Made by a program: the position numbers and the translations under genes. The notes below the pieces were generated by a model that did not search any database, was not told where the DNA came from, and was given only the letters and a program-made list of their open reading frames with translations. From the NCBI RefSeq assembly GCF_009789195.1, contig NZ_WSTC01000003.1, positions 124,001-188,000 on the forward strand: 64,000 nucleotides of DNA. Reading direction: 5' to 3'. The stretch's first letter is position 1. The number at the start of each line of letters is the position of its first letter. This DNA is from Paenibacillus sp. MMS18-CY102 (GTDB lineage: Bacteria > Bacillota > Bacilli > Paenibacillales > Paenibacillaceae). Shown one piece after another: positions 9,235-19,375 of this stretch.

Positions 9235-9256
9235 ATAGGGCAGGTTTATGCCCTAT
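9235..9256. repeat. Dispersed AATAGGGCA palindrome (family C)
   Basis: ATAGGGCA and TGCCCTAT arms around a 6-nt loop, between convergent genes. A longer version with 12-bp arms is at 21370-21399. It lacks a T-run on either side, so a simple terminator role is not obvious. Confidence 0.55.
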
Positions 9257-9387
9257 TCGCCGGGTTATTGACTGGCTGGCCATGCAAAAAAGCGGTGAAA
9301 CATCAGTCCTGCCCCGCCTTTCCGTATTGTACGAACTACAATGAGCAGGCTGCTGTACCTTAAAATACGGCCGGCATGCTGCAACGC

Positions 9388-9429
9388 AAAAACAGGGTGT
9401 CCTCCAGCCATGATGGCTTGGGGACACCC
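9388..9429 (-). terminator. Terminator of the GH99-like gene
   Basis: GGGTGTCC and GGACACCC arms, with an inner AGCCAT/ATGGCT stem. On the minus strand it ends in TGTTTTTG. It lies about 34 bp past the stop codon. A related hairpin with the same AGCCATG...GGGGACACC core is at 36612-36655. Confidence 0.8.
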
Positions 9430-9462
9430 CTCTTCTGCTTAAATGCTGCATCATACTGCAAT

Positions 9463-11571
9463 CTACTGATGCGAAGTCGGATGGTTCGCCGTCGCCGGGA
9501 TTTGGCCGCTGAACATGCGGGCAATATCGCCCGTCAGTCGCAGGTAGAAGTCTGACGAGAGCGCTACCCCATCGGCATCAAGCGATAGGAAATATTGATT
9601 GTTCGGAATCATGGAGCTGTTTTCCGCCGCTTTGGCAATCGCGGTTCCTTCATCATACTCATCGAACATAGCCACATAGCTCGTGTCGACGCCGATGCTC
9701 TTCAGGTTGTACGCCTGCCGCCACATGAAGTCGCCGTGCTGGCGGGGAATTTGGTTGCGCGGACCGCCCGTCATATTCGCCCAAGCGAAACCTGGGAAAA
9801 TAACCGGCTGGTACGTAATGCCGTTCTGCTTCGTCCAGTCATAGTCCGGCTGCCACTGGTTCACCTTGTAGCTGTCCGCGTCAGCAAGCGTGCCGAATCG
9901 GCCGACAAACCAAGGGGACAGCATGTCGAGCGAGCGGTACACGTTCTCGAACCCTGCTTTGGAATCGTTGTTGCCTGTCCGCCAATACGTCGGAACGCCG
10001 CCGATGACGTAGATGCCTTGATTTTTGAACCACGAGATCAGCTCTGCCGATTCTGCCGCCGTACCTGGACGGTCGGTGAAGCCGATGCCCCAGATGCAGA
10101 CGACCGGCTTGCCGTCCTGAATCGCATAAGCGCTCGACGACGTTAAGTTCATATTGGCTTTGACGTTAACCGTCCAGTCATGCTTCACTGCGTTCACCCA
10201 GTTGGATGCGTTCATGCCCGTAATGTCGTACATCACATAGAACTTCCGGCCGTAAGCTTCTGCGGCGTTTTTCACCTTGACGGCTACGTTGTCGCGATTC
10301 GCCCGCCAGCCATCGTACGCATCGCTCTCGCTAGCCCCGAACCGTTGGAGCGCCGCTCCGGAGATATTGTAATTCTGCATCCATTCAAAATGTTTGTTTA
10401 CCGTCGACTGGTCATACGACGAGAATAGCTTCGCAGGCTGGCCATTGCCGAGATTGCCCAAATTCGTGCCATATTGCGCCGTATATTCGCGCATGTCCGG
10501 GTAAAGCTCGAATTTAATATTCGAATTCGGCGTCGGCGCGCTGTTGTTGGTCGTCCAGTGAATCCAGCCGTTGTTAGGCGAGCTGTCGCCCGTAGCGTTA
10601 AACCACCCTTGATAGCCTACGATCAGCTTGCCGACGACATCGCCGCCGGTCGGATTGCCGCCACCTGTCGACGTAGCGAATTTAAACCAACGAACGTTGA
10701 ACAAACTGCCTGCGCCGCCGACAAATTTCAGATACAGCGTATGCGTTCCGCTAATCGTGCTGATGCTGCATGTGCGCGTCGTCCACGCCTGCCAGCCGCC
10801 GGTGCCCGGTATCGTGCAAGTGCCGGCTAACGTGCCGTTCACGCTATCCAACCGAACCTCAATGCTGCCGCCGCTCGTCGCGCTCGCCGTCCGGACCGAG
10901 AACGAATTCACGCCGGTGCCAAAATCCAGGTTCGCGAACGAAAGATAGTCGCCGCTGTCGATATACCCGACGTTAAGCCCGCCTTCGCTCGATGCTTCCG
11001 TTTGAACGCCTGACTGCGTCGTGAACGACGATGCTGCCGTTTCCGTGAGCGCTGACGCAGAAGCGCCGCCAAATGAGAACCAACGGATATTGAACAAATT
11101 GCCCGCTCCGCCTACAAATTTCAAATACAGCGTATGTGTTCCGCTAATCGAATTGATGCTGCACGAGCGCGTCGTCCACGCCTGCCAGCCGCCGGTGGAA
11201 GGCACGGTACAGCTGCCAGCCAGCGTGCCGTTCATGCTGTCGAGCCGAACCTCGATCGTCCCGCCGCTCGCCGCGCTGGAGACACGGGCGTTGAAGCTGC
11301 TTGCCCCGCTGCCAAAATCGACGTTCGCAAACGACAAATAGTCGCCGTTGTCAATAAACCCGACGTTGAGCCCACCTTCGCTCGATGCCTCCGTCTGAAT
11401 GCCGGACTGCGCCGTGAACGACGATGCCGCCGTTTCGGTGAACGCAGAGGCGGCCGAGACGACTCCCGACTTCCCATACAGCTGCGGGAACGCCAGCGTG
11501 ATGGCAAGCAGCATTGCGATCAGTATCGTGTGCCTTCTCTTGAAGCGTTGAACCTTGTGAACCTTCATCAT
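9463..11571 (-). CDS. Secreted GH99/GH71-like glycosidase with two CBM6 modules
   Basis: About 702 residues. After a signal peptide (hydrophobic segment to about residue 40) come two tandem carbohydrate-binding modules of about 127 residues. Each has SGIQTEASSEGGLNVG and IDxGDYLSFA, typical of CBM6. A GGGNPTGG linker then leads to a C-terminal domain of about 385 residues starting VGKLIVGYQGWFNATGD, containing GWIHW and ending with the AMFDEYDEGTAI segment. This catalytic part resembles the GH71/GH99-like group of bacterial enzymes, whose characterised relatives cleave alpha-mannans or alpha-glucans. Start at 11571 or 11568, because AAAGGGGAG lies immediately upstream. It follows the SLH protein gene and sits in the same uptake locus. 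Substrate assignment is inference. Confidence 0.82.
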   Translation of the reverse strand: MMKVHKVQRFKRRHTILIAMLLAITLAFPQLYGKSGVVSAASAFTETAASSFTAQSGIQTEASSEGGLNVGFIDNGDYLSFANVDFGSGASSFNARVSSAASGGTIEVRLDSMNGTLAGSCTVPSTGGWQAWTTRSCSINSISGTHTLYLKFVGGAGNLFNIRWFSFGGASASALTETAASSFTTQSGVQTEASSEGGLNVGYIDSGDYLSFANLDFGTGVNSFSVRTASATSGGSIEVRLDSVNGTLAGTCTIPGTGGWQAWTTRTCSISTISGTHTLYLKFVGGAGSLFNVRWFKFATSTGGGNPTGGDVVGKLIVGYQGWFNATGDSSPNNGWIHWTTNNSAPTPNSNIKFELYPDMREYTAQYGTNLGNLGNGQPAKLFSSYDQSTVNKHFEWMQNYNISGAALQRFGASESDAYDGWRANRDNVAVKVKNAAEAYGRKFYVMYDITGMNASNWVNAVKHDWTVNVKANMNLTSSSAYAIQDGKPVVCIWGIGFTDRPGTAAESAELISWFKNQGIYVIGGVPTYWRTGNNDSKAGFENVYRSLDMLSPWFVGRFGTLADADSYKVNQWQPDYDWTKQNGITYQPVIFPGFAWANMTGGPRNQIPRQHGDFMWRQAYNLKSIGVDTSYVAMFDEYDEGTAIAKAAENSSMIPNNQYFLSLDADGVALSSDFYLRLTGDIARMFSGQIPATANHPTSHQ
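10640..11460 (-). repeat. Tandem DNA repeat encoding the two CBM6 modules
   Basis: Two units of about 390 bp encode the paired CBM6 modules. They are very similar at DNA level: both keep the runs encoding SGxQTEASSEGGLNVG and GTHTLYLKFVGGAG with only scattered third-base changes. This points to a recent internal duplication. Confidence 0.7.
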
Positions 11572-11647
11572 TTTCATCTCCCCTTTCAAAATAAACGGCG
11601 AGCTGGACCTATCGCGCATATCCAAACTCGCCGGTGAAACCTCATGA

Positions 11648-11709
11648 TGTCTCGCGCAGTGCTGCGTCTCGCGCAGTGCTGCGCCTCCCGCCTACTGCTT
11701 CGCAGGCGG
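11648..11709. repeat. Short tandem repeat and hairpin between two secreted-enzyme genes
   Basis: TCTCGCGCAGTGCTGCG occurs twice back to back (11648-11664 and 11665-11681). It is followed by a CCGCCT/AGGCGG hairpin (11688-11709). The element sits in the gap of about 150 bp between the SLH protein and GH99-like genes and may separate their expression. Confidence 0.5.
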
Positions 11710-11723
11710 AGCGCTACGTTATG

Positions 11724-14700
11724 TTAACGGATTGCCCGGTACAGCAGAACCGCTGCCTCCGCACGGGTAAGCGCACCCGCCGGATTCAGCTTGCCGCCGC
11801 TGCCCTGAAGCAAGCCAGCATCAAGCAGCGATGCCATTGCTTGAACCGCATAGGCCGATACCGAAGCGCCGTCCGCATAATCGGACAGGCTCGCATTCGA
11901 GCCCGCCGCCAGCTCCGCCTGCTTTGCTTTCAGCGCGCGGGCCAGCAATACGGCTGCTTCTTCTCTCGTAATGCGGGCATTCGGATCAAATGTGCCATTG
12001 CCGTTGCCCGTCGCGATACCCAGCTCGCGAGCGATGCCAAGCGCATCGTAATAATAAGCTGAGCGCGGCACATCGCTGAAGCTGCCGTCAAACGGAGCGG
12101 ACAGCTCAAGCGCCCTGACGAGCAGCAGAACGAAATCAGCTCGCTTGATCGATGCCGAAGGCTGGAACTCGTTATCGTTTGCGCCTTGCACGATGCCTCT
12201 AGCGCTCAGCGCTTCGATTGCTTGCTTTGCCCAAGGCACGCGCGCCAAATCCGCAAAAGTTTTCGTCGCGTAAACGACAACGAAAGTGCCTGATTGTGCC
12301 GTTTTGAACGTCATTTGGCCCGTCTTGCTATCGTAGCGGCTGCTCGGGATCGGCGTCGCATGCCCCTGCCCGTCGATACGCCAGACGACCAGACGCTCGC
12401 TGTGCGCCAGCTCCGCCTCGGTTGCCTTATAAGGAAGCGCGACCGTGACAGCCGAGCTAAAGCCTCCCGCTACAGGCTTGCCTTGCGATTGCAGCGACAG
12501 CTCGATGGCCGGACGGCCACCCGCCGCGCCGCTCACTGTTGCACTCAACCCTTTAGCTGGTTGAACCGTCCATACGACTGTGCTGCCAAGATCCTTCTTG
12601 CCAGCTAGCAGATCGCTTGGCAGCTCCACGGAGCCCAGCGGCGTTACGAGCGTAATAGCCGCACCTTTGCCTTTGCCCTTAGCCTCCGCGATTGCTTGCG
12701 TAGGCAGCTCGACCGCATAGCCGGTTGCGCCCGCAGCCGCGAATACGTTAACGGTAATACGGCGTACGCCGTCCTTCCCTGGCTCAGCTTTCCCGATAGC
12801 TTGATCTAGTGACTTTGCATCAAGCACAGCTTTGGCGATGCCCGTTGCCGAATCGACAACTGGCGTCACGTTCAAGCCGCTGCTTGTATCCGGCGTTGAC
12901 GGACCGGAAGGCCCAGTTGGTCCAGTTGGACCGGTCGGGTCCACCGGACCAGACGGTCCGCCGGAACCGGCCGCATCCAACTGCGTAGCAAGCGATTGCT
13001 TCAACGTGCCAGCAGGCAGTAAGCTCACGAAACTGCGCGCCGCATCAAGCTGCGTTTTCGCCAAGCTTTGTACAGCAGCGTTAACCGCTGCAGTCGCGGA
13101 GCTTTCCAACAGCGCAGTATAGCTCCCGCTGAGCAAATACAAATCGCCGAATGCAACCGAGTCCTTGCTCGTGCCAATCCCTTGGTTGTATTCCATGAAA
13201 GCAGCGCGTCCAGCGCCGTCGTTCTCGTTAGCAAGCAGCGTGAAGCCGATTGGCTTCGTCGGGTCGAACGAAACGCCCGGCCCGTGCAGCTCTGTCCATG
13301 GAAGCGTAATTGCGTAAGTCGTGACGCCGCTCGCGTCGTCGCGAACGATCGACGTATGCGCACCAGCAATATTGCCAGCAGCAAGACCCGAAGGCGCACG
13401 CCATCTCCACTGAGTCACCGTGCCTGTGTTGCTCAACGCAAAGCCAAGCTCGCTAACATTAGCGCTGCCTGCGCCCGCTTGGCGGGACAGATCAAGCGCA
13501 AGCTGGATGCTGTCGCCCTGCCAAATATCGCCGCCCGTCCACGACTGCGCGTGATGGTCGTCATGAACGTCGATCGCAATGTAAAGATTGTCGTCGTCCC
13601 ACGTTACGTTGGATTGCAGGCTCAAGTCGTCTACGCCGTTCCATTTGCCGCCGAGGCTAAAGTACTGATCGGCTGCATTCAGCGTGATCGCTGGCGCATC
13701 AGCCGCAGAGCCGCGCTTCGACGCGAACGACTGCTTCGTTTTGACCGATGTCATATACGAATACCCTGAGTCGAGCACAACTTTAAATTTAAGCGCATCT
13801 GCCGCCAGATAAGGCAGCGGAACCGTCACGCTTTGGCCATGCCCAAGCTGCTCGAACCGAATCGGCGCCATAGTGCCTGCATAGCTCGCCGGCTGTACCC
13901 ACTCGATTCGGCCGCCAACAGGCTGCGGATCGGTTGCATTCGTGACCGAGAGCTTCAAGTTCGATTCCGCCGGATGCGCCTCGTCGAACGTCCCTTTTAC
14001 TAATTGCAGCGTAACGGGCACAAGGTTCGTTCCGACGACTTTATCCGCCGCCTCATTCGCCAGCTGCATGCCGCCCTTGAACACGTTGTTGCTCACATTC
14101 AAGCGCTCGATGTCCGAGCCTGCGGATACATGCGTCGTGCCCGCTTGCTGGAAGTACGAGTTATACAAGTCGACATCCCCGCCCAGCGCATTCACGCCGC
14201 GTTCGCCGACGTTCGTGAAGTTCGCCTGCTGGATGTTCAGCTTACCCGCATAAGCATCGATCGACCGCGTCGTATCGCCCCACATGGAGCTGTTGAAGAA
14301 CGTTGCTTCCCCATCGAACGATGGTGCCGTCGTGATGTATACCTTATCGGTCGTGCTCAGCGAGACGAGCTCCGTATTTACGAAGGACAAGCCGTCCGCT
14401 CCTGCGCCTTCCAGATAAACGCCCTTCTTGCTGCCATCCGTGCCATGCCCGATGATGACGGCTTCCGGTCCGTTGCCGTTCTGCTTCTCAAAGTGAATGC
14501 CGTATTGGGAGCCATAAACGAAGGTATTGAAAATCGTCTCTCCGCTTACGTCGCCGACGCGGAACGCATCGAGATGCTCCTTCTGGTAATCCCATACCTT
14601 CTGGAAATCCGCATCCGTCGACGGATGGTTCGGATAATTGTTCCGCCCATAATAGTGCGGGTTAAACTGCACGTTGCGAACGATGCCGTCAGATGCTCCC

Positions 14701-17630
14701 CCGCCAATGACGATGCCTTCTTTCAGCGGTGATCCAGCAACGTAATCAATATAATGGCCGCTCGTATCGTAGCTCGCAAAATCAAGCCCCAAATACGAGT
14801 TAATCAGCGTCGTATCAATCGCATACACGCCATGGCCGCGCCCTTGAATCGTCCAAGCATAAGGCTTAACCGTGTCCCAGCTCTGCTGGTCGTAATAGAC
14901 GGACAGCCCGCGAACGCCTGCCGATGCTTCCAGCGCGATCAGCGGTTCGCCGTCCGCGTCATTCTCGCCATGGTTTGTGAAAATCACAGTGCCGCCGCCG
15001 ATCGTATGATGCGCGACATCCCATGAGCCGCGCAGCTCTACGCCGCTTGGCACCGAAATCGGCTGCTCAACACGGTAGATGCCAGCTGGCAGATAAACCG
15101 TGCCGCCGCCTGCCGCCGATGCCGCATCCAGCGCCGATTGCAGAAGGCCGGACACATCAACGCCGCCGCTCTTATCCGCGTTGTATGGCGCCTTCGTAAG
15201 ATCAAACAATTCGCCGATTGCCGGCTTCGGCGCTACAGCGAGGTCAGTCGAAACCGCGGAAGGCAGCGGCTTCATCGTGTAACGAGCGTCCTGATGAATG
15301 TTCAGCTCCGCTCCGTCGCTCTGGTCGTCAACCTTCAGCTGCCCATTGTGCCCCGAGTTAAGCGAACGAACCTCCGCCACGCCCCCTGTCAACAGCAGAT
15401 GATGATCCGCCTTCGCGAACGTGGACTGCCCCAGAATAATCGAGCCGCCTTCCGCCGCCAGCGCATAGCCGCCCTGCTGCTCATTCCAATTCTCGAACAT
15501 GCTGTTCTCGAACGACAGCACGCCGCTACCTTCGCTCAGCACTGCATGCAGTGGCGCTCCGCCAACCGTAACCTTGTTGAACTGCACGATAGAATGGAAC
15601 CCTTGCGTCGCATAAATCGCCTTCGGCGCATCGCCGACGCTTGCCTTAAAGCTGCTGTCTGATACGAGCAAGCCAAAATCATTGACCCCTTCGATCTTCA
15701 GCGCTACGTTACAATCTTCGATGTTCACGCGATACAGCTGTGCGTTCGCCGTCTCCAGCGATCCCGTCCGCGTCGTAATCCGCATGCCCGTCTTAAAGCC
15801 CGAGATGCTGATGTCGGACATATACTCCCAGTCCGACCGCCCCATGACGATGCCTTCTGCGTTCTCCGTCATGTACGCATGCAGCGATGCTGCATCTGGC
15901 GCGCCCGGAAGGCCGGAATTCGCCCAATAGCCAGGTGCGAGATGAATCCGTTCCAGACGGCCGATATCCGTCGTGAAATCAAGGAAAATGCCGGTCTTAA
16001 GTGCCGTGCCGTACAAGTTGTTCACATAATGCAGCTCGTTCCATACCGGACCGATCTTAATGCCGTTGTACGCATTGACGAGCGTGACGTTCTTCACTGT
16101 CGCGCTGTCGCCAGACAGCTGCTCAATTGTCCATGGGTAAGCGACCGGGCTGGCTGCTGATTGCTCTGGATACCAGATCGAGAGATTCGTCACGCCGCTG
16201 ACCGGCTGCATCCGAATGAAGCTCTCCCCGTTTTCATTGCCGCGCCCGCCATAGGAAGCCAGCACTGTTCCCCGCACTGCGCCGACTTGCGATTCCGGGT
16301 TAGCCCAGTCGCCGCGCAGCGTTACGCCAGTCGGAATGATGAGATTGCCATTCACGCGATAGATGCCATCTGGCAGAAACACAACGCCGCCGCCGTTATT
16401 GCCCGCCGCATCAATCGCCAATTGCAGCGATTCCGTGTCGTCCGTCGCGCCATCACCGAGCGCGCCGAAATCACGGGCGTTATAATCAGCGATCACGACA
16501 TCTGACGTTGGGTAAACCGTCGCATATACTTTCGCGTTCGCTGGGGCGCCCACTCGCTTCGCCTTCGTGACCGTCACCGCATGCACGCTCATATCCGGAT
16601 TGTTCGCCGGCGCGCCATTGCCGCTAATGCCGATTCGGAAGTCCGCGCCATTCGTCCGATTCGCGAACTTCGCGTCGCTCAGCTTGAACGTATAGCTCTT
16701 CCACTGGCCGGAATCGCCGTACGTATAGGCAGGCGCGTCCTTAAAGCCCATGTTGTCGCCCTGTGCGTCATATTGCAGCACAATCGTGCCGCTGCCTTGA
16801 TCGAGATATTCAACCGATACGTACACGTCTTGCGTGCTGTTATCGAACAGATAGCCGTCGTCTACGTTCATGTACAAATAAAGCGTCCGGTCACCCGGCG
16901 CAGCGCTATTCGTGCGCCAATAGCTTTTGCCAGCCGCCTCACCTTTAATGAGACCGCTTTCATTATCACCCGCTCTAGCCGTGATGCCCGACTCAACGGA
17001 CGGGTCCCCAAGCACGATGCTTGCGCTGTCGGACGAAGCGCCCTTGAGCGTCTTCTTCACCGAGGCGGAAGCGAGCTTCAAGTCCGCGTTCGTCTGCCAG
17101 CTAGCTCCGCCGCCTTCGATGCCGACCCGGAAGTCGCCGCCGCCCGTCCGGTTCGCAAACTTTGCATCCGTTACCTTGAACGTATGGGTCTTCCACGTTC
17201 CGGTATTCGTGTAATTAAACAACGGAGCATCCTTGTATCCCGCTGTCTGCGAATCATATTGAAGAACGATGCTGCCGCTCCCTTGGTCGAAATAATCGAC
17301 ACTAACTTCGACGTCGTAATCCGCGCTATCGTACAAATAGGTGTCGTCCACATTCATGTAGAAATAAATAATGCGCGAGCCGTCTGTCTTATTCGTCTGC
17401 CAATACCCTCGATTATCCTGCGTCCCTGTAAGCAATCCCGTCGCATCATCGCCAGGCCTTGCCGTAATGCCATTCTCCACCGGCACGTCGCCAAGCGTAA
17501 TGCTAGCGCTTTCATTATTAACCTGCGCAAAGGCGCGAGGCGGCAGGCTAAGCCCTGTAACAACGAGCAGCAGCGCAAGCGCCGCCGCGGCAATAATTCG
17601 AATTTGATCCCGCAATCGTCTTGCTTTCAC
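11724..17630 (-). CDS. Giant S-layer-anchored pectate-lyase-fold protein
   Basis: About 1,968 residues, exported (signal peptide ending near RAFAQ). In order: two similar lectin-like repeats (about 40-200 and 203-360, each with a conserved YFYMNVDD/LYLYMNVDD segment), a first right-handed beta-helix of the pectate-lyase-3/GH55 type (about 383-760, starting ARDFGALGDGATDDTESLQ), a second such helix (about 815-1170), a CBM9-like module with WDDDNLYIAIDV (about 1290-1480), a collagen-like Gly-Pro-Thr linker near 1530, a beta domain, and three SLH domains (last about 175 residues, FADLxxxxWA / ITREEAAVLL pattern). SLH domains bind pyruvylated cell-wall polymer, so the enzyme is displayed on the cell surface. 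GTG start with GGAGG 8 nt upstream. The polysaccharide attacked is unknown. Confidence 0.85.
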   Translation of the reverse strand: MKARRLRDQIRIIAAAALALLLVVTGLSLPPRAFAQVNNESASITLGDVPVENGITARPGDDATGLLTGTQDNRGYWQTNKTDGSRIIYFYMNVDDTYLYDSADYDVEVSVDYFDQGSGSIVLQYDSQTAGYKDAPLFNYTNTGTWKTHTFKVTDAKFANRTGGGDFRVGIEGGGASWQTNADLKLASASVKKTLKGASSDSASIVLGDPSVESGITARAGDNESGLIKGEAAGKSYWRTNSAAPGDRTLYLYMNVDDGYLFDNSTQDVYVSVEYLDQGSGTIVLQYDAQGDNMGFKDAPAYTYGDSGQWKSYTFKLSDAKFANRTNGADFRIGISGNGAPANNPDMSVHAVTVTKAKRVGAPANAKVYATVYPTSDVVIADYNARDFGALGDGATDDTESLQLAIDAAGNNGGGVVFLPDGIYRVNGNLIIPTGVTLRGDWANPESQVGAVRGTVLASYGGRGNENGESFIRMQPVSGVTNLSIWYPEQSAASPVAYPWTIEQLSGDSATVKNVTLVNAYNGIKIGPVWNELHYVNNLYGTALKTGIFLDFTTDIGRLERIHLAPGYWANSGLPGAPDAASLHAYMTENAEGIVMGRSDWEYMSDISISGFKTGMRITTRTGSLETANAQLYRVNIEDCNVALKIEGVNDFGLLVSDSSFKASVGDAPKAIYATQGFHSIVQFNKVTVGGAPLHAVLSEGSGVLSFENSMFENWNEQQGGYALAAEGGSIILGQSTFAKADHHLLLTGGVAEVRSLNSGHNGQLKVDDQSDGAELNIHQDARYTMKPLPSAVSTDLAVAPKPAIGELFDLTKAPYNADKSGGVDVSGLLQSALDAASAAGGGTVYLPAGIYRVEQPISVPSGVELRGSWDVAHHTIGGGTVIFTNHGENDADGEPLIALEASAGVRGLSVYYDQQSWDTVKPYAWTIQGRGHGVYAIDTTLINSYLGLDFASYDTSGHYIDYVAGSPLKEGIVIGGGASDGIVRNVQFNPHYYGRNNYPNHPSTDADFQKVWDYQKEHLDAFRVGDVSGETIFNTFVYGSQYGIHFEKQNGNGPEAVIIGHGTDGSKKGVYLEGAGADGLSFVNTELVSLSTTDKVYITTAPSFDGEATFFNSSMWGDTTRSIDAYAGKLNIQQANFTNVGERGVNALGGDVDLYNSYFQQAGTTHVSAGSDIERLNVSNNVFKGGMQLANEAADKVVGTNLVPVTLQLVKGTFDEAHPAESNLKLSVTNATDPQPVGGRIEWVQPASYAGTMAPIRFEQLGHGQSVTVPLPYLAADALKFKVVLDSGYSYMTSVKTKQSFASKRGSAADAPAITLNAADQYFSLGGKWNGVDDLSLQSNVTWDDDNLYIAIDVHDDHHAQSWTGGDIWQGDSIQLALDLSRQAGAGSANVSELGFALSNTGTVTQWRWRAPSGLAAGNIAGAHTSIVRDDASGVTTYAITLPWTELHGPGVSFDPTKPIGFTLLANENDGAGRAAFMEYNQGIGTSKDSVAFGDLYLLSGSYTALLESSATAAVNAAVQSLAKTQLDAARSFVSLLPAGTLKQSLATQLDAAGSGGPSGPVDPTGPTGPTGPSGPSTPDTSSGLNVTPVVDSATGIAKAVLDAKSLDQAIGKAEPGKDGVRRITVNVFAAAGATGYAVELPTQAIAEAKGKGKGAAITLVTPLGSVELPSDLLAGKKDLGSTVVWTVQPAKGLSATVSGAAGGRPAIELSLQSQGKPVAGGFSSAVTVALPYKATEAELAHSERLVVWRIDGQGHATPIPSSRYDSKTGQMTFKTAQSGTFVVVYATKTFADLARVPWAKQAIEALSARGIVQGANDNEFQPSASIKRADFVLLLVRALELSAPFDGSFSDVPRSAYYYDALGIARELGIATGNGNGTFDPNARITREEAAVLLARALKAKQAELAAGSNASLSDYADGASVSAYAVQAMASLLDAGLLQGSGGKLNPAGALTRAEAAVLLYRAIR

Positions 17631-17666
17631 GTGAGTATCCTCCATCTCTAGTTAGATTTATGGCAT

Positions 17667-17717
17667 AGAGAAAGAGAGGCCTCGCTTTCAGCTTGCAAGG
17701 TCGGCCTCTCTCTCTTC
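17667..17717 (-). terminator. Terminator after the sugar-binding protein gene
   Basis: Long stem of AGAGAGAGGCC with GGCCTCTCTTTCTCT on the minus strand, just past the binding-protein stop at 17728. It probably makes the SLH protein gene a separate or attenuated transcription unit. Confidence 0.75.
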
Positions 17718-17727
17718 GATGTGTGAA

Positions 17728-19284
17728 TTACTTTTTGCTGGCCAAGTATGCGTCAATCTGTTTTTGCGTTTCAGCAATGACTTTATCCAAGCCGTTTTTC
17801 TTCTGCGTTTCAATATAATCGTTAACTGCTTTGTCTACGTTCTTAACCATGCCGTACTCGATTGGGCGGCTGATCTCGTCAGACGCTTGGTCGCGTTTCG
17901 CGATTTCATTGCGCATCGTGTCTTCGGCGATGAACAAGCCATCAATCGGAGAGTTAACGTTGTTCGGCTGGCTTGCGAATTCTGCTTCTTGGAGCCAGAA
18001 ATCTTTGCCGTATGTCATCGTTGGGCGCATGAATTGCGGCTTCCAGAACGCCCATTGGCCGCCCCACTCCATGTAGTTGCTCGTCGTTGTTTGCATGCCT
18101 TCTGGATACTCGGCTGCGTCGCCTTTGAGCACATACGTTTTGCCTTCGATGCCGTATTGCACGAGATCATACAGCGTACGGTCCGTCTCGAGCATGTCGA
18201 GGAAACGAAGCACGCGATCTGCATGTTTTGCATTTTGGTTAATCGCCACAACGTTTGCGAGCGCCGTACGGTTCACGTAACGTTTGTCTGGGTAAAGCAG
18301 CGACATTTCTTGTTTGTAGGAACTGTCTGTGAAGCCAGGGTTCGCGTTCGCCCACTCATGAGACGTTACTGTAAACAGCAGCTTGCCGTTGCGCCATTGC
18401 GACTCGGCGCCTTCCTTGTCGATCATCGCGTCGCGGTTGATCAGCTTGTCGTCGTACCATACTTTGGCAAGCTTCGAAGCTTCCATGAAGAACGGCTGCT
18501 GCTCGATCGATTGAACCGTAATCTTCGGATCATTCAGATAGAAGCCCAAGCCATGGAAGTTCAAGTCGACCCACTCGTCGCGAATCATATAAATCGACAA
18601 CGGTGTCGTACGGGAAATTTTTTCGTTCGGGAATGCTTTCTTCAGATCACGAAGCAGTTTGTCGATATCCTCGATTGTCTTAACGGAATCCTTGGAAACG
18701 TCAATGCCTGCTTGCTCCGCCAGGTCGGCGCGCCAGCCCGCGAATTTGCGCTCGTTCATCTTCATCGTCCAAGGCAATCCAACGATATTGCCGTTAACCG
18801 TTGCAGCGGTAAGCGTGCCTTGCTCTTGGTATTTCTTGTACAGGTTCGGCGCGTATTTCGGCAGCAGGTCATTCAGCGCCATGTACGAGCCTTTAGCTGC
18901 CATTTGTTTGTACGACAGCCAGTCGCCGTCGAAGTTCATGTCCCAATCGTCGCCGGAAGCGGCCATGACGAGCATTTTCTCTTTGAAATCGCCAAACGGA
19001 ATGAAGTTAATGTCAAACTTGATGTTCAGCCCTTTGCCCTTCACATAGTTGCTGACCGCGGTCCATACTTCGTCCGTCGCTGCTTTCTTGTCGCCGCCGA
19101 AGTAGAACTTGAGCGTAACCTCGTCCTCCTGGCCTGCCGAAGAATTGCCCTCCGTTGCAGGCTTAGTGCCTGCATCTTTGCTCGGCTCGGATTCATTGCT
19201 GCTGCCGCATGCCCCAAGCGCGATGCTCAGGAACAGCATAATCGTGGTGAACAGGATCAGCCTAACTTTTCTGCTTTGCTTCAT
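17728..19284 (-). CDS. ABC transporter sugar-binding lipoprotein (family 1, LplA-like)
   Basis: A 518-residue solute-binding lipoprotein. The lipobox IALGAC puts the lipidated Cys at about 26. A Ser/Glu-rich linker follows, then a two-lobed family 1 binding domain starting VTLKFYFGGDKKA and containing VGLPWTMKMNERKF. It captures oligosaccharides outside the membrane and hands them to the two permeases encoded just upstream (19376-21210). Length fits the large LplA-type proteins of Paenibacillus, which are usually 480-560 residues. It is the last and probably most expressed gene of the transport operon. Confidence 0.92.
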   Translation of the reverse strand: MKQSRKVRLILFTTIMLFLSIALGACGSSNESEPSKDAGTKPATEGNSSAGQEDEVTLKFYFGGDKKAATDEVWTAVSNYVKGKGLNIKFDINFIPFGDFKEKMLVMAASGDDWDMNFDGDWLSYKQMAAKGSYMALNDLLPKYAPNLYKKYQEQGTLTAATVNGNIVGLPWTMKMNERKFAGWRADLAEQAGIDVSKDSVKTIEDIDKLLRDLKKAFPNEKISRTTPLSIYMIRDEWVDLNFHGLGFYLNDPKITVQSIEQQPFFMEASKLAKVWYDDKLINRDAMIDKEGAESQWRNGKLLFTVTSHEWANANPGFTDSSYKQEMSLLYPDKRYVNRTALANVVAINQNAKHADRVLRFLDMLETDRTLYDLVQYGIEGKTYVLKGDAAEYPEGMQTTTSNYMEWGGQWAFWKPQFMRPTMTYGKDFWLQEAEFASQPNNVNSPIDGLFIAEDTMRNEIAKRDQASDEISRPIEYGMVKNVDKAVNDYIETQKKNGLDKVIAETQKQIDAYLASKK

Positions 19285-19375
19285 GCCAACCTCTCCCCTG
19301 TATAAAATATATATACTAAACGGCTGTATCGCGTCCGGTTCGGAGCTTGCCCTCCCCTTATTCTAGCCGATTTAG

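Noticed and set aside
16581-17651. 356-residue plus-strand open frame under the SLH protein gene
   Set aside because: Antisense shadow of the strongly supported SLH protein frame; composition is Arg/Ala/Ile biased.
17719-19305. 528-residue open frame on the plus strand opposite the sugar-binding protein gene
   Set aside because: It is the mirror of a clearly recognisable lipoprotein gene. Its translation has no family features and is rich in Arg/His/Val from antisense codon bias, with no RBS.
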